This document shows positions 34,311 through 43,800 of a DNA stretch of 64,000 nt, piece by piece; positions within the stretch are counted from its first letter, which is position 1; each line of letters begins with the position of its first letter. The stretch comes from Actinomycetes bacterium (lineage in GTDB: Bacteria; Actinomycetota; Acidimicrobiia; Acidimicrobiales; Acidimicrobilacustridaceae). The notes beneath the pieces are model-generated. The model was not told the origin of the DNA, ran no database searches, and was given only the letters and a program-made list of their open reading frames with translations. The translations under genes and the position numbers were made by a program. The stretch spans positions 1-64,000 of the forward strand of contig JAKOVR010000131.1 in NCBI GenBank assembly GCA_029782025.1, written 5' to 3'.

Positions 34311-37300
34311 CGTCGGGCTCCTCGGCCTCGGACCCCGACCCGGCCCGGTCGCCAATGGCGACCGGCTCCTCGTGGGCGATGGTGCGCTCCACGCCGGCCA
34401 GCTGCCCGTACAGGCGCCAGCGTTCGTCGACGTCGGCCTGGAGCAGGGCCATGAGGTGCCCGGCCGCCTCGGGGTCGGAACGTTGGAGCATGGCGAAGCG
34501 GCCCTCGCTCCGCACGAAGTCGGCCACGGGAGCGGACGGGGCGTGGGCGTCGAGCTGGAAGGGGTGCTCGTGCTCGGCCAGGCCCGGGTGGAACCGGTAC
34601 AGGGGCCAGTAGCCGGTCTTCACCGCATCCTTCTGGTGCGTCATCGACGTGGACATGTCGATCCCGTGGGCGATGCAGGTGCTGTAGGCGATGATCAGGC
34701 TCGGGCCGGGCCACGCCTCGGCCTCCGCGAAGGCCTTGACCGTCTGGACGTCGTTGGCGCCGAGGGCGACCTGGGCCACGTAGACGTTGCCGTAGGTCAT
34801 GGCCACCATGCCCAGGTCCTTCTTCGGTGTGGTCTTGCCCCCGGTGGCGAACTTGGCGACCGCGGCCCGCGACGTGGCCTTGGAGGCCTGGCCCCCGGTG
34901 TTGGAGTAGACCTCGGTGTCGAGCACGAGCAGGTTCACGTCCCGGCCGGAGGCGAGGACGTGGTCGAGCCCGGAGAAGCCGATGTCGTAGGCCCAGCCGT
35001 CGCCGCCCACGATCCACACGCTGCGCCGGACCAGGTCGCCGGCCAGGCTGGCCAGGGACCGGGCGGCCCCGGCCACGCGCGGGTCGGCGGCCAGCACCAG
35101 GTCCGCCAGCCGATGCTGGAGGTCGGCCACGCGGGCCCGTTGCGCCTCGATGCCGGCTTCGTCGTGCTGGTCCGCTTCCACCAGGCCCTGCACCACCGAG
35201 TCACCGAGCTCGGGGGCGAGCTGGGCGAGGAGGACCCGCGCCGCCTCGGCCTGGCGGTCGAGGCCCAGCCGCAACCCGAGACCGAACTCGGCGTTGTCCT
35301 CGAAGAGGGAGTTGGCCCACGCCGGCCCCCGCCCGGCGGCGTTGGTGCTCCACGGCGTGGTGGGCAGGTTGCCGCCGTAGATGGAGGAGCACCCGGTGGC
35401 GTTGGCGACGAGGGCCCGGTCGCCGAAGAGCTGGGTGAGCAACTTCAGGTACGGGGTCTCGCCGCAGCCGGCGCAGGCGCCGGAGAACTCGAAGAGGGGT
35501 TCGAGGACCTGGGCGCCCTTGACCGAGTCGTGCGGGAGGAGGCCCCGGTCGAGCTCGGGCACCGCCAGGAACGCCTCCCAGCGTGTGCGCTCCACGTCGC
35601 GGTGGTCGGCGGCCGGCAGCATGTCGAGGGCCTTGTGCTTGGCCACCTCCTTGCTCCGGGCGGGGCACACGTCGGCGCACACCCCGCAGCCGGTGCAGTC
35701 GTCGGGGGCCACCTGGATGGTGAGTCGGTACCCGGGGAGGTCCTTGGACCGGAACGGCTTGGAGACGACGTCGTCGTGGGCGGCCTCCGCCGGCCACACC
35801 TTCATCCGGATGGCGGCGTGGGGGCAGACGATGGCGCACCGGGCGCAGTCGATGCACAGCTCGGGGTCCCAGATCGGGAGGTGGGCCGCCAGCTGACGCT
35901 TCTCGTATCGGGCCGTGGCGGTGGGGAACGTGCCGTCGACCGGGAGCGCGCTGACCGGCAGGAGGTCGCCCTCGCCGGCGAGGAGGCGACCGGTGACCCG
36001 GGTGACGAAGTCGGGCGACCCTTCGGGGACGGGCGGTCGTCGGGACGCGCCCGTCGCCGGCCCCGCCGGGACGGTGACCCGGTGGAGGGCGGCGATGGCG
36101 GCGTCGACCGCGGCGTTGTTGCGGGCCACCACGGCGGCGCCGCGCTTGCCGTAGCTCCGGGCGAAGGACTCCTTGATCTCGGCGATGGCCTGCTCGGCCG
36201 GCAGGATGCCCGAGAGCGCGAAGAAGCACGGCATCATCACCCCGTTGATGCGGCCCGCCATGCCGGCCTCCCGCGCCACCCCGTCGCCGTCGATGACGTG
36301 GACCTGCAGCCCCTTGTCGAGGATCTGCTGCTGCACGTCGCCCGGCAGGTGGTCCCACACCGCGTCGGCCGGGTACGGCAGGTTCAACAAGACCGTGGCG
36401 CCCGGAGCGGCCAGGCCGAGGACGTCCATCCGCTCGAGGAGGCCGGCGTGGTGCACGGCGATGAAGTCGGCGTCCTGCACCAGGTAGGTGGACCGGATCG
36501 GGCGGCGCGAGAACCGCAGGTGCGACACCGTGGTCGACCCCGACTTCTTGGAGTCGTAGACGAAGTAGCCCTGGGCGAACTGCCCGGTCTGCTCCCCCAC
36601 GATCTTCACCGCCGCCTTGTTGGCGCTCACCGTGCCGTCGCTGCCCAGCCCGTAGAACACCGCCCGCACGTCGCTGTCGTCGGTGCGGAACGAAGGGTCG
36701 ACGGGGAGGCTCGAGCCGCTCACGTCGTCGACGATGCCCACCGTGAAGTGGCGCCGGGGCGCCGCCGCCCCGGCCTCGTCGAGGACCGAGCGCACCATCG
36801 CCGGCGTGAACTCCTTGGAGGCCAGGCCGTAGCGGCCGCCGGTCACGATCGGCATCGACGCCCGCCGGCCGGTGGCGACGGCCTCGGCCAAAGTGGCCAC
36901 CACGTCCTGGTAGAGGGGCTCGCCGGCCGCGCCGGGTTCCTTCGTGCGGTCGAGCACCGACACCGCCCGCACCGACGGGGGCAGGGCGGCCAGGAAGGCC
37001 TCGGTGGGGAACGGCCGGTACAGCCGGACCACCGCCACCCCCACCCGCTCCCCTTCGCCGGTGAGCCGGGCCACGGCCTCTTCGGCCGCGCCCGCCCCCG
37101 ACCCCATCAGCACCACGACCCGCTCGGCGTCGGGCCTGCCGTGGTAGTCGACGAGCGAGTACCGACGGCCGGTCCGGGCGGCGAGGCGGTCGAACGCATC
37201 CTGCACCGCGCCGGGCACGGCGTCGTGGAAGGGCTGACAGGCCTCGCGGGCCTGGAAGAAGACGTCGGGGTTCTGCGCCGACCCCCGCAGCGTCGGGCGG

Positions 37301-37986
37301 TCGGGGGTGAGGCCCCGACCGCGGTGGGCCTCGAGGTCCGACGGATCGAGCAGCGACAGCAGATCGTCGGTCGAGAGCACCTGGATCCGGTTGACCTCGT
37401 GGGAGGTCCGGAAGCCGTCGAAGAAGTGCAGGAACGGCACCCGGCTGGCCAAGGTGGCGGCGTGGGACACCGCGGCGAAGTCGTGGGCCTCCTGCACCGA
37501 TCCCGCGCAGAGCAGGGCGAACCCCGTGGTGCGGGCCGCCATCACATCGCTGTGGTCGCCGAAGATCGACAGGGCGTGGGTGGCCACGGCCCGGGCGGCG
37601 ACGTGGATCACCGCCGGCGTCAGCTCCCCGGCGATCTTGAACATGTTGGGCAGCATGAGCAGCAGCCCCTGGGACGCCGTGAAGGTCGTGCCGAGGGCGC
37701 CCTTGAGGACGGCGCCGTGCAGGGTGCCCGCCGCGCCGGCCTCGCTCTGCATCTCCACCACGGTGGGGACCACTCCCCACGCGTTGGCCCGGCCGGCGGC
37801 GGCCCAGGCGTCGGCCGCCTCGCCCATCGCCGACGCCGGCGTGATGGGATAGATGGCGATCACCTCGCTCAGCGCGTAGGCGACCCGGGCGACGGCATCG
37901 TTGCCGTCGGTGCACACCCACACCCCACCGGGCGCCGCGCCGCCACCAGGCGCGGCGGCCGGAACCGTGTCGATCATCGTCACCAC
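34303..37986 (-). CDS. nifJ: Pyruvate:ferredoxin (flavodoxin) oxidoreductase
   Basis: A 1227-residue single-chain, TPP-dependent enzyme that oxidises pyruvate to acetyl-CoA and CO2 and reduces ferredoxin. The N-terminus holds YPITPASAMGEAADAW. Two 4Fe-4S motifs appear mid-protein (CIDCARCAIVCPHAAIR and CTGCGVCADVCPARS). CAGCGETPYLKLLTQLFGDR and NATGCSSIYGGNLPTTPW form the proximal cluster and TPP region, and DTEVYSNTGGQASKAT is also typical. Length is normal for NifJ. It heads an operon with DHOD-like, DUF4177-like, WS/DGAT and ferredoxin genes. PFOR is oxygen-sensitive in most hosts, which suggests low-oxygen metabolism. Confidence 0.96.
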   Translation of the reverse strand: MVTMIDTVPAAAPGGGAAPGGVWVCTDGNDAVARVAYALSEVIAIYPITPASAMGEAADAWAAAGRANAWGVVPTVVEMQSEAGAAGTLHGAVLKGALGTTFTASQGLLLMLPNMFKIAGELTPAVIHVAARAVATHALSIFGDHSDVMAARTTGFALLCAGSVQEAHDFAAVSHAATLASRVPFLHFFDGFRTSHEVNRIQVLSTDDLLSLLDPSDLEAHRGRGLTPDRPTLRGSAQNPDVFFQAREACQPFHDAVPGAVQDAFDRLAARTGRRYSLVDYHGRPDAERVVVLMGSGAGAAEEAVARLTGEGERVGVAVVRLYRPFPTEAFLAALPPSVRAVSVLDRTKEPGAAGEPLYQDVVATLAEAVATGRRASMPIVTGGRYGLASKEFTPAMVRSVLDEAGAAAPRRHFTVGIVDDVSGSSLPVDPSFRTDDSDVRAVFYGLGSDGTVSANKAAVKIVGEQTGQFAQGYFVYDSKKSGSTTVSHLRFSRRPIRSTYLVQDADFIAVHHAGLLERMDVLGLAAPGATVLLNLPYPADAVWDHLPGDVQQQILDKGLQVHVIDGDGVAREAGMAGRINGVMMPCFFALSGILPAEQAIAEIKESFARSYGKRGAAVVARNNAAVDAAIAALHRVTVPAGPATGASRRPPVPEGSPDFVTRVTGRLLAGEGDLLPVSALPVDGTFPTATARYEKRQLAAHLPIWDPELCIDCARCAIVCPHAAIRMKVWPAEAAHDDVVSKPFRSKDLPGYRLTIQVAPDDCTGCGVCADVCPARSKEVAKHKALDMLPAADHRDVERTRWEAFLAVPELDRGLLPHDSVKGAQVLEPLFEFSGACAGCGETPYLKLLTQLFGDRALVANATGCSSIYGGNLPTTPWSTNAAGRGPAWANSLFEDNAEFGLGLRLGLDRQAEAARVLLAQLAPELGDSVVQGLVEADQHDEAGIEAQRARVADLQHRLADLVLAADPRVAGAARSLASLAGDLVRRSVWIVGGDGWAYDIGFSGLDHVLASGRDVNLLVLDTEVYSNTGGQASKATSRAAVAKFATGGKTTPKKDLGMVAMTYGNVYVAQVALGANDVQTVKAFAEAEAWPGPSLIIAYSTCIAHGIDMSTSMTHQKDAVKTGYWPLYRFHPGLAEHEHPFQLDAHAPSAPVADFVRSEGRFAMLQRSDPEAAGHLMALLQADVDERWRLYGQLAGVERTIAHEEPVAIGDRAGSGSEAEEPDDA

Positions 37987-38102
37987 CGGAGTATGCCGCC
38001 TCCCCCGAGCGCCCGCAGGGGCCGAAGGTCCCCAGAGCGGTGGGCTACCATGCCCTGCGCACCGCGGGCGACCCGCCCGGCAACACCACCGAGGGGTACA
38101 GC

Positions 38103-39464
38103 GTGGACCGGGCCACTGCAGCAGGGATCCTGGCGTCGATCCCGCTCTTCGCGGCGATGAGCGCAGCAGAGCTGGCGCTCACCCGCCGGCGGGGCCTCGG
38201 CTACTACCCCAGCTTCCTCGACGCCGTGGCCAGCTTCTCCTCGGGGCTCTGGAACCTCGCCGTCACCGGCATGGGGTTGATTTTCGGGTTCGTCAGCTAC
38301 CAGTGGCTCGTCGACCACGTCCGCATCGTCGAGCTCGGCACCCCGTGGCTGGCCCTCCCCCTCGCCCTCGTCCTCCTCGACTTCGCCAGTTACTGGTTCC
38401 ACCGCGCCGCCCACGCATCGAACTTCCTGTGGCAGACCCACCTCGTCCCCCACAGCAGCGAGGCCCTCAACCTCCCGGCCGGCCTGCGCAACGGCGGCAC
38501 CCCGCTCAGCTTCCGGTTCCTCGTGCTCACCCCGCTCGCCCTGCTGGGGCTCAAGCCCCAGTGGGTGCTGCTGCTGAGCGGTGTGCACCTCGCCGGCACC
38601 TACTGGTACCACACCCGCTTCCTCGGCGACCTCGGCCCGCTCGGCCGGGTGATCGTCACCCCCAAGCAGCACCGGGTCCATCACGCCATCAACACCGTCT
38701 ATCTCGACCGCAATTTCGGGGCCTGGTTCTCGGTGTGGGACCGCTGGTTCGGCACCTTCCAGGAGGAGCGCCCGGACGAGCCCATCATCTACGGCACCAC
38801 CCGCCCCGTCCGCACCTACAACCCGCTCCGCATGGACTACCAGCACTGGTGGCGGATGGTCACCGACGCGGCACGGGCCCGGCGCATGGGCGACCGCCTC
38901 CGCGTGCTGCTCGGGCGCACCAACTGGCGCCCGGCCGACGTGGCCACCGCCCATCCCCTCCCCGAGCTGGCCGACGACGACGCCCGCCGGGCCTACACCC
39001 CGTTCCAGCCCGAGGCCGATCTGGTGGCCCGCTGGTGGTCCGGGGGCGAGCTGGTGATCCAGACCGTGCTCACCCTCTCGTTCTTCTGGGGGATCTACCA
39101 GGAGGCGCTCTCCCGCACCGAGATCCTCTGGTTCGGCTCGGTGCTGCTCCTCGGCATCGTCACCTACACCACGGCCATGGACGGGCGCCCGAGCCTCCTG
39201 CTCGAGCTGGGCCGGGTGGCTTATGTGCTCGCCCTCGGTGCCACCGTCGCCGGCCCCGACTGGTTCGGGCTGGGCCGGCCGCTGGCCGGCGTGCCCGTGC
39301 CCGCCGTCCTCGCCGCCACCTACGGGATCGCCGTGGTCGTCGACCGCCTCGCCTTCCGGGCCCCCGCGCCCGCGATGACCGTCGCCGCCGCCGACCCGGT
39401 CGTCGCTCCCCTCCCCGAGGTCACCGCTCGGTCCGGTCCTGCGGTGGCGGTCGCCGCCGGCTGA
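38103..39464 (+). CDS. Sterol desaturase/fatty acid hydroxylase family membrane protein
   Basis: A 453-residue membrane diiron protein with several hydrophobic helices. The histidine clusters are WFHRAAH, WQTHLVPHSSE and KQHRVHHAINTVYLDRNFGA, as in the fatty acid hydroxylase superfamily, which oxidises or desaturates lipids and sterols. About 200 extra C-terminal residues include three or four more hydrophobic segments. I chose GTG 38103 (VDRATAAG) behind GAGGGG; a GTG at 38040 would start in the promoter region of the divergent PFOR gene. Its last 44 bp overlap the end of the convergent acyltransferase gene. Confidence 0.88.
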   Translation: MDRATAAGILASIPLFAAMSAAELALTRRRGLGYYPSFLDAVASFSSGLWNLAVTGMGLIFGFVSYQWLVDHVRIVELGTPWLALPLALVLLDFASYWFHRAAHASNFLWQTHLVPHSSEALNLPAGLRNGGTPLSFRFLVLTPLALLGLKPQWVLLLSGVHLAGTYWYHTRFLGDLGPLGRVIVTPKQHRVHHAINTVYLDRNFGAWFSVWDRWFGTFQEERPDEPIIYGTTRPVRTYNPLRMDYQHWWRMVTDAARARRMGDRLRVLLGRTNWRPADVATAHPLPELADDDARRAYTPFQPEADLVARWWSGGELVIQTVLTLSFFWGIYQEALSRTEILWFGSVLLLGIVTYTTAMDGRPSLLLELGRVAYVLALGATVAGPDWFGLGRPLAGVPVPAVLAATYGIAVVVDRLAFRAPAPAMTVAAADPVVAPLPEVTARSGPAVAVAAG

Positions 39465-40776
39465 GCCACGGCATCTGCAGCAGCACGGCGCCGCCCACGA
39501 TCAGGACGGCATCGGCCAGGGGGCTGAGGGCGACCCCGAGGAAGGGCTCGCCCGCGGCTTCGAGCACGGGCGAGAACCCGCTCATGGCCACGCCGATCAG
39601 GCCACGGATGATGGCGAGGGCGGCGACCACGGCGAGGAGCGTCGGTGCCACCCCGGGGCCCGATGGCGGCGCCTCCTGCCGCGGCGGCGACTCGAAGCGG
39701 CCGAAGACGGCGACGAGCCCGGCCAGCACCACGGCCGAAACCAGCACCCACACCGGGCGCCCGGCCCACCAGGCGGCCGAACCGCCGGCCGGGAAGTCGA
39801 GCCCGGCGGCCCAGGCCGCCCCGCCGACGGCCACGATGGCGCTCAGGTGCCAGAGGAACAGGGTCATGATGCGAGCGTTCACGAGGACCGTCGCCGTCCA
39901 CGCCCGGCGGCCCGCCAGCGCCCGCCGGGCGGCGGGGGCCAGCGCCATCGCTGCGCCGACCTGGGCGACCGTGAGGACGAGGATGCACACCGTGGGCGGG
40001 CTCATGTTCGACAGTGCCGCCCCGGGCACGCCCACCATGCTGACGGGGTAGGGACCGACGGTGGTGAGGGCCACGAGGACCACGAATGCGCCGCCGGCGG
40101 CGACCAGCAGGGATCGCCGCGAGCGTTCGGCGAACCAGCCGTCGCCGTAGAGGAACCCCACCTGCTGGGCGAAGAGGAACACCAGGCCGTAGTTGGCCAG
40201 GGCCAAGCCGTCCTGACCGGCGGCCAGGCGGCCGGCATCGAGCGCCCCCACCAGCACGGGGAGCACGACGAACGGCGCCCAGGGCCACCGGTCGTGCACG
40301 GCGGCCAGGGGCGGGGCCAGCGCGACCACGATGAGATAGACGGCGAGGAACCACAAGGGCTGGGCGGCCAGGCCAGCGACGAAGCGCACCGAGGCCGGCG
40401 AGATCGGTGTGCGCTCGAGCACCAGCGCGGCGAGGAGCCACACGCCGACGAAGATCCCCGTCGGCCGGACCAGGCGGACCACCCGGCGGTGGAGGTAGTC
40501 CCGGTACCCCCACCCCCGCCGTGCGGCCTGGCGGACGCCGAGCAGGTTCGAGAACCCGCCGACGAAGAAGAACACGGGCATGACCTGCAGCACCCAGGTG
40601 GCGAGCTGCAGCGCCCGGACGTCACCCAGCGCACTCGTGCCGGTGACCCCGTCCGGCGTCCGGATGACGACGGAGATCAGCCAGTGGCCGAGCACCACCA
40701 CCAGGATCGACAGTCCGCGCAGGAGATCGACGTAGCGGTCCCGATCCTCGGGCGTGGCCTCCACCAGCGACCGCAC
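39421..40776 (-). CDS. Acyltransferase-3 family membrane protein
   Basis: A 451-residue polytopic protein with about ten membrane segments. DRYVDLLRGLSILVVVLGHWL carries the catalytic-type His after the first helix, and MPVFFFVGGFSNLLGVR and LHRRVVRLVRPTGIF are typical of acyltransferase-3 proteins, which O-acylate surface sugars or lipids. The start is uncertain. GTG 40776 is used, but GTG 40764 would do equally, and the region just upstream is a palindromic repeat (40781-40823) rather than coding. It lies downstream of the fused ABC exporter on the same strand. Confidence 0.85.
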   Translation of the reverse strand: MRSLVEATPEDRDRYVDLLRGLSILVVVLGHWLISVVIRTPDGVTGTSALGDVRALQLATWVLQVMPVFFFVGGFSNLLGVRQAARRGWGYRDYLHRRVVRLVRPTGIFVGVWLLAALVLERTPISPASVRFVAGLAAQPLWFLAVYLIVVALAPPLAAVHDRWPWAPFVVLPVLVGALDAGRLAAGQDGLALANYGLVFLFAQQVGFLYGDGWFAERSRRSLLVAAGGAFVVLVALTTVGPYPVSMVGVPGAALSNMSPPTVCILVLTVAQVGAAMALAPAARRALAGRRAWTATVLVNARIMTLFLWHLSAIVAVGGAAWAAGLDFPAGGSAAWWAGRPVWVLVSAVVLAGLVAVFGRFESPPRQEAPPSGPGVAPTLLAVVAALAIIRGLIGVAMSGFSPVLEAAGEPFLGVALSPLADAVLIVGGAVLLQMPWLSRRRPPPQDRTER

Positions 40777-40780
40777 CCCC

Positions 40781-40823
40781 TTGGGTGCGTGAGGGCGCGT
40801 ATTCCGCACCCTTACGCACCCAA
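40781..40823. repeat. 43-bp palindromic repeat, copy 1
   Basis: Arms TTGGGTGCGTGAGGGCGCGT and CCGCACCCTTACGCACCCAA around ATT. It differs from copy 3 at four of 43 positions. It lies between the fused ABC exporter and the acyltransferase gene and includes the exporter's stop codon. Flanking CCC/GGG lengthens the stem by 3 bp. Confidence 0.85.
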
Positions 40824-43800
40824 GGGAACGGCGGGAGGGCCGGCGGTCTCGGCGAAGGCGTCCCAGAGGCGGGCGTAGGGGCCGCCGGCGGCGAGCAGGT
40901 CGGCGTGGGTGCCCACCTCGACCACGGCGCCCCGGTCGATCACGGCGATGCGGTCGGCCCGGGCCGCGGTGGGGAGGCGGTGGGCGACGAGGAGCGTGGT
41001 GCGCCCCTCGGCCGCTCGCTGCATCGCCTGCTGGACCCGGGCCTCGCTGGCCAGGTCGAGCTGCGACGTCGCCTCGTCGAGCAGGAGGATCGCGGGGTCG
41101 ACGAGCTGGGCCCGGGCCAGGGCGATCAGCTGGCGCTGGCCCGACGACAGCGAGCGTCCCCGTTCGCTGACCGGTTCGAGGTAGCCCTGCGGCAGGGCGG
41201 CCACGAAGTCGTGGGCGCCGACGGCCCGGGCGGCCGCCTCCACCTCGGCGTCGGTGGCCTCCGGCCGGCCGTAGGCGATGTTGTCGCGCACCGTGCCGGT
41301 GAAGAGGAACGCCTCCTGGGGCACGACCCCGAGCTGGCGGCGGAACGCTCCGAGGTCGATGGACCGGAGGTCGATCCCGTCCACCGTGACCCGCCCGTCG
41401 TCGGGGTCGTAGAGCCGGGCCACCAGCTTGACGAGCGTCGACTTCCCGGCCCCGGTCTCCCCCACCAGCGCCAGCGTCTCGCCCGGCGCCACCGCGAGGT
41501 CGACGGCGTCGAGGGCCGGCGGCCCGACCGTGCCCGGGTAGTGGAAGCGCACGCCCTCGAACCGCACGGCACCGGCCAACCGTCCCGGCTCGACCGGCAC
41601 CTCCGGGGCCGGGGTGCCGCTGGGCGTGGCCAGCAGCTCCTCGATCTTGGCGATGCTGGCCCCGGCCTGCTGCCACGTGTCGAGCACCTGCGACAGCTGC
41701 TGGATCGGGGCGAAGAACATGTCGAGGTACAGGAGGAAGGCGATCACCACCGCCGCGGTGACCGCACCCCGCGGCACCAGCACGCTGCCGGCCGCCAGCA
41801 CCGCCACCGCCCCCAGGCTCGACAGCAGGTTCACGAACGGAAAGTACAGGGCGATGAGACGCTGCGCCCCGAGCCGGTGCTGCAGGTACCGCTCGTTCAC
41901 CGCCCGGAAGCCGCGGGCGTTGCGACCCTCCCGCACGTAGGCCTGGGCCACCCGCACGCCCGAGAGGTTCTCCTGCAGGTTGGCGTTCACGTCGGCGATG
42001 GCGTCGCGGGCCCGGCCGTAGGCCGCCGCCGACCGCCGCCGATACCACCACGTCGCCAGCACCAGCGGCGGGAGCACCACCGCCGCGGCCAGGGTCAGCG
42101 CCGGCGACAGCACGAGCAGGAAGACGAAGACCCCGACACACGTCACCCCGGACACGACCGCGGTGACGAGACCCGTCTGGATGAGTTGCGACAGCGCCTC
42201 GACGTCGGTGGTCATGCGGGTCATGATCCGGCCGTCGAGCTCCCGGTCGTAGTAGTCGAGCGAGAGTCGTTGCAGGTGTCCGAAGATGGTGAGCCGCAAG
42301 GCGAACAGGGCCCGTTCGGCCGTGCGCCCGGTGACGAAGGTGTAGGCCCACGTCACGCACCAGTCGAGGCTGACGACCACGGCGAACAGGGCCGTGGTGG
42401 CCCAGAGCACGGCCTCGTCGCCGCCGCCGACCCCGAGGTCGAGGCCGCGCCGCACGAGGTACGGGCCGAGCAAGGTGAGCGCGCTGTCGACGGCGACGAG
42501 GAGCAGGCCGAGCGCGAGCCAGCGCCGCCACGGCCGGATGAACCGCAGGATCCGGAAGGCCGACGGGTCGTGGGTGGCGAAGGCGGCCTCGTCGACGCCG
42601 GGATCGTCGTCGGCCGGCGGGAGCCGATCGAGCCGCGCCAGCAGCTCGGGCGTCGCCGCCAGCGCCATCCCGCCCATCGGCCCGGCACCGCCCGCGGCGC
42701 CGCCCCCGCCGGGACCGAACCGTGGGGGCCCCGCCACGGCCGAGCGGGCCCGCGGGGCGGTCCGGGCGGCGGCCGGCCACGCTCCCACGGTGACCGCGCC
42801 GTCGTCCGGCGACGGCTCGGCGCCCTCGGGGCGGGGCCGGTCGACCTCGTCGAAGGACGCGTCGAGCGAGACGTCCGCCTCTCCCTCGTCCCCCGACGTC
42901 GTGGACGGGCCGGCGAGCAGGGCCCGGTAGCGGTCGTTGCGGGCCAGCAGCTCCTCGTGGGTCCCCAGGTCGGCCACACGACCGTGCTCGATCACGGCGA
43001 TCCGTTGGGCCAGGCGCAGGGTCGACCGGCGGTGGGCGATGAGGATGGTGGTGCGGCCGGCCATCAGCGTTCGGAGCGTGGCGTGGATGGCCTCCTCGGT
43101 GGCGGCGTCCACCGCCGACGTGGCGTCGTCCAGGATCAGCACCCGGGGATCGGTCAGGATGGCCCGGGCCAACGCCACCCGCTGGCGTTGGCCGCCCGAG
43201 AGGGTCAGCCCCCGCTCGCCCACCACCGTGTCGTACCCGTCGGGCAGCGCCTCGATGAAGCCGGCCGCACCCGCCGCCGCAGCCGCGGCCCGCACCGCGT
43301 CGTCGGTGGCGTCCGGCACGCCGTAGGCGATGTTGGCCCTGACGGTGTCGGAGAACAGGAAGGCGTCCTCGAAGACGACGCCGACCTGTCGCCGCAGCGA
43401 CCCCAGGGTCACGTCCCGCACGTCCACCCCATCGATGGTGACCCGCCCCGCCGCCACGTCGTAGAACCGCGGGAGCAGCGCCGTGACCGTCGACTTCCCG
43501 GAGCCGCTCGACCCCACGAGGGCGATCGTGTCGCCCGGGGCGAGGCGGAGGTCGAAGCCGTCGAGGACCTTGGTCCGGGTCGTGTACCCGAAGTCGACGT
43601 GGTCGAAGACGACCTCGCCCCGCAGCGCCGGGAGGTCGACGGCGCCCTCCCGCTCCTGCACCTTCGGGTTGGCATCGAGGATGTCCAGGATGCGTTCGGC
43701 GCCGGCCCGAGCCTGCTGGGCGATGGCGAAGAGGCCGGCCAGCATGCGCACCGGGGCCACCAGTTGCACCAGGTAGGCCGAGAAGGCGAGGAACGTGCCG

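Noticed and set aside
38019-38032. Strong DosR box upstream of PFOR
   Set aside because: Only 11 of 14 positions agree, and all matching G/C runs are likely in this composition. Mentioned as a weak supporting observation only.
34294-38160. A long plus-strand open frame opposite the PFOR gene
   Set aside because: PFOR is certain from its motifs; the antisense translation is low-complexity and motif-free.
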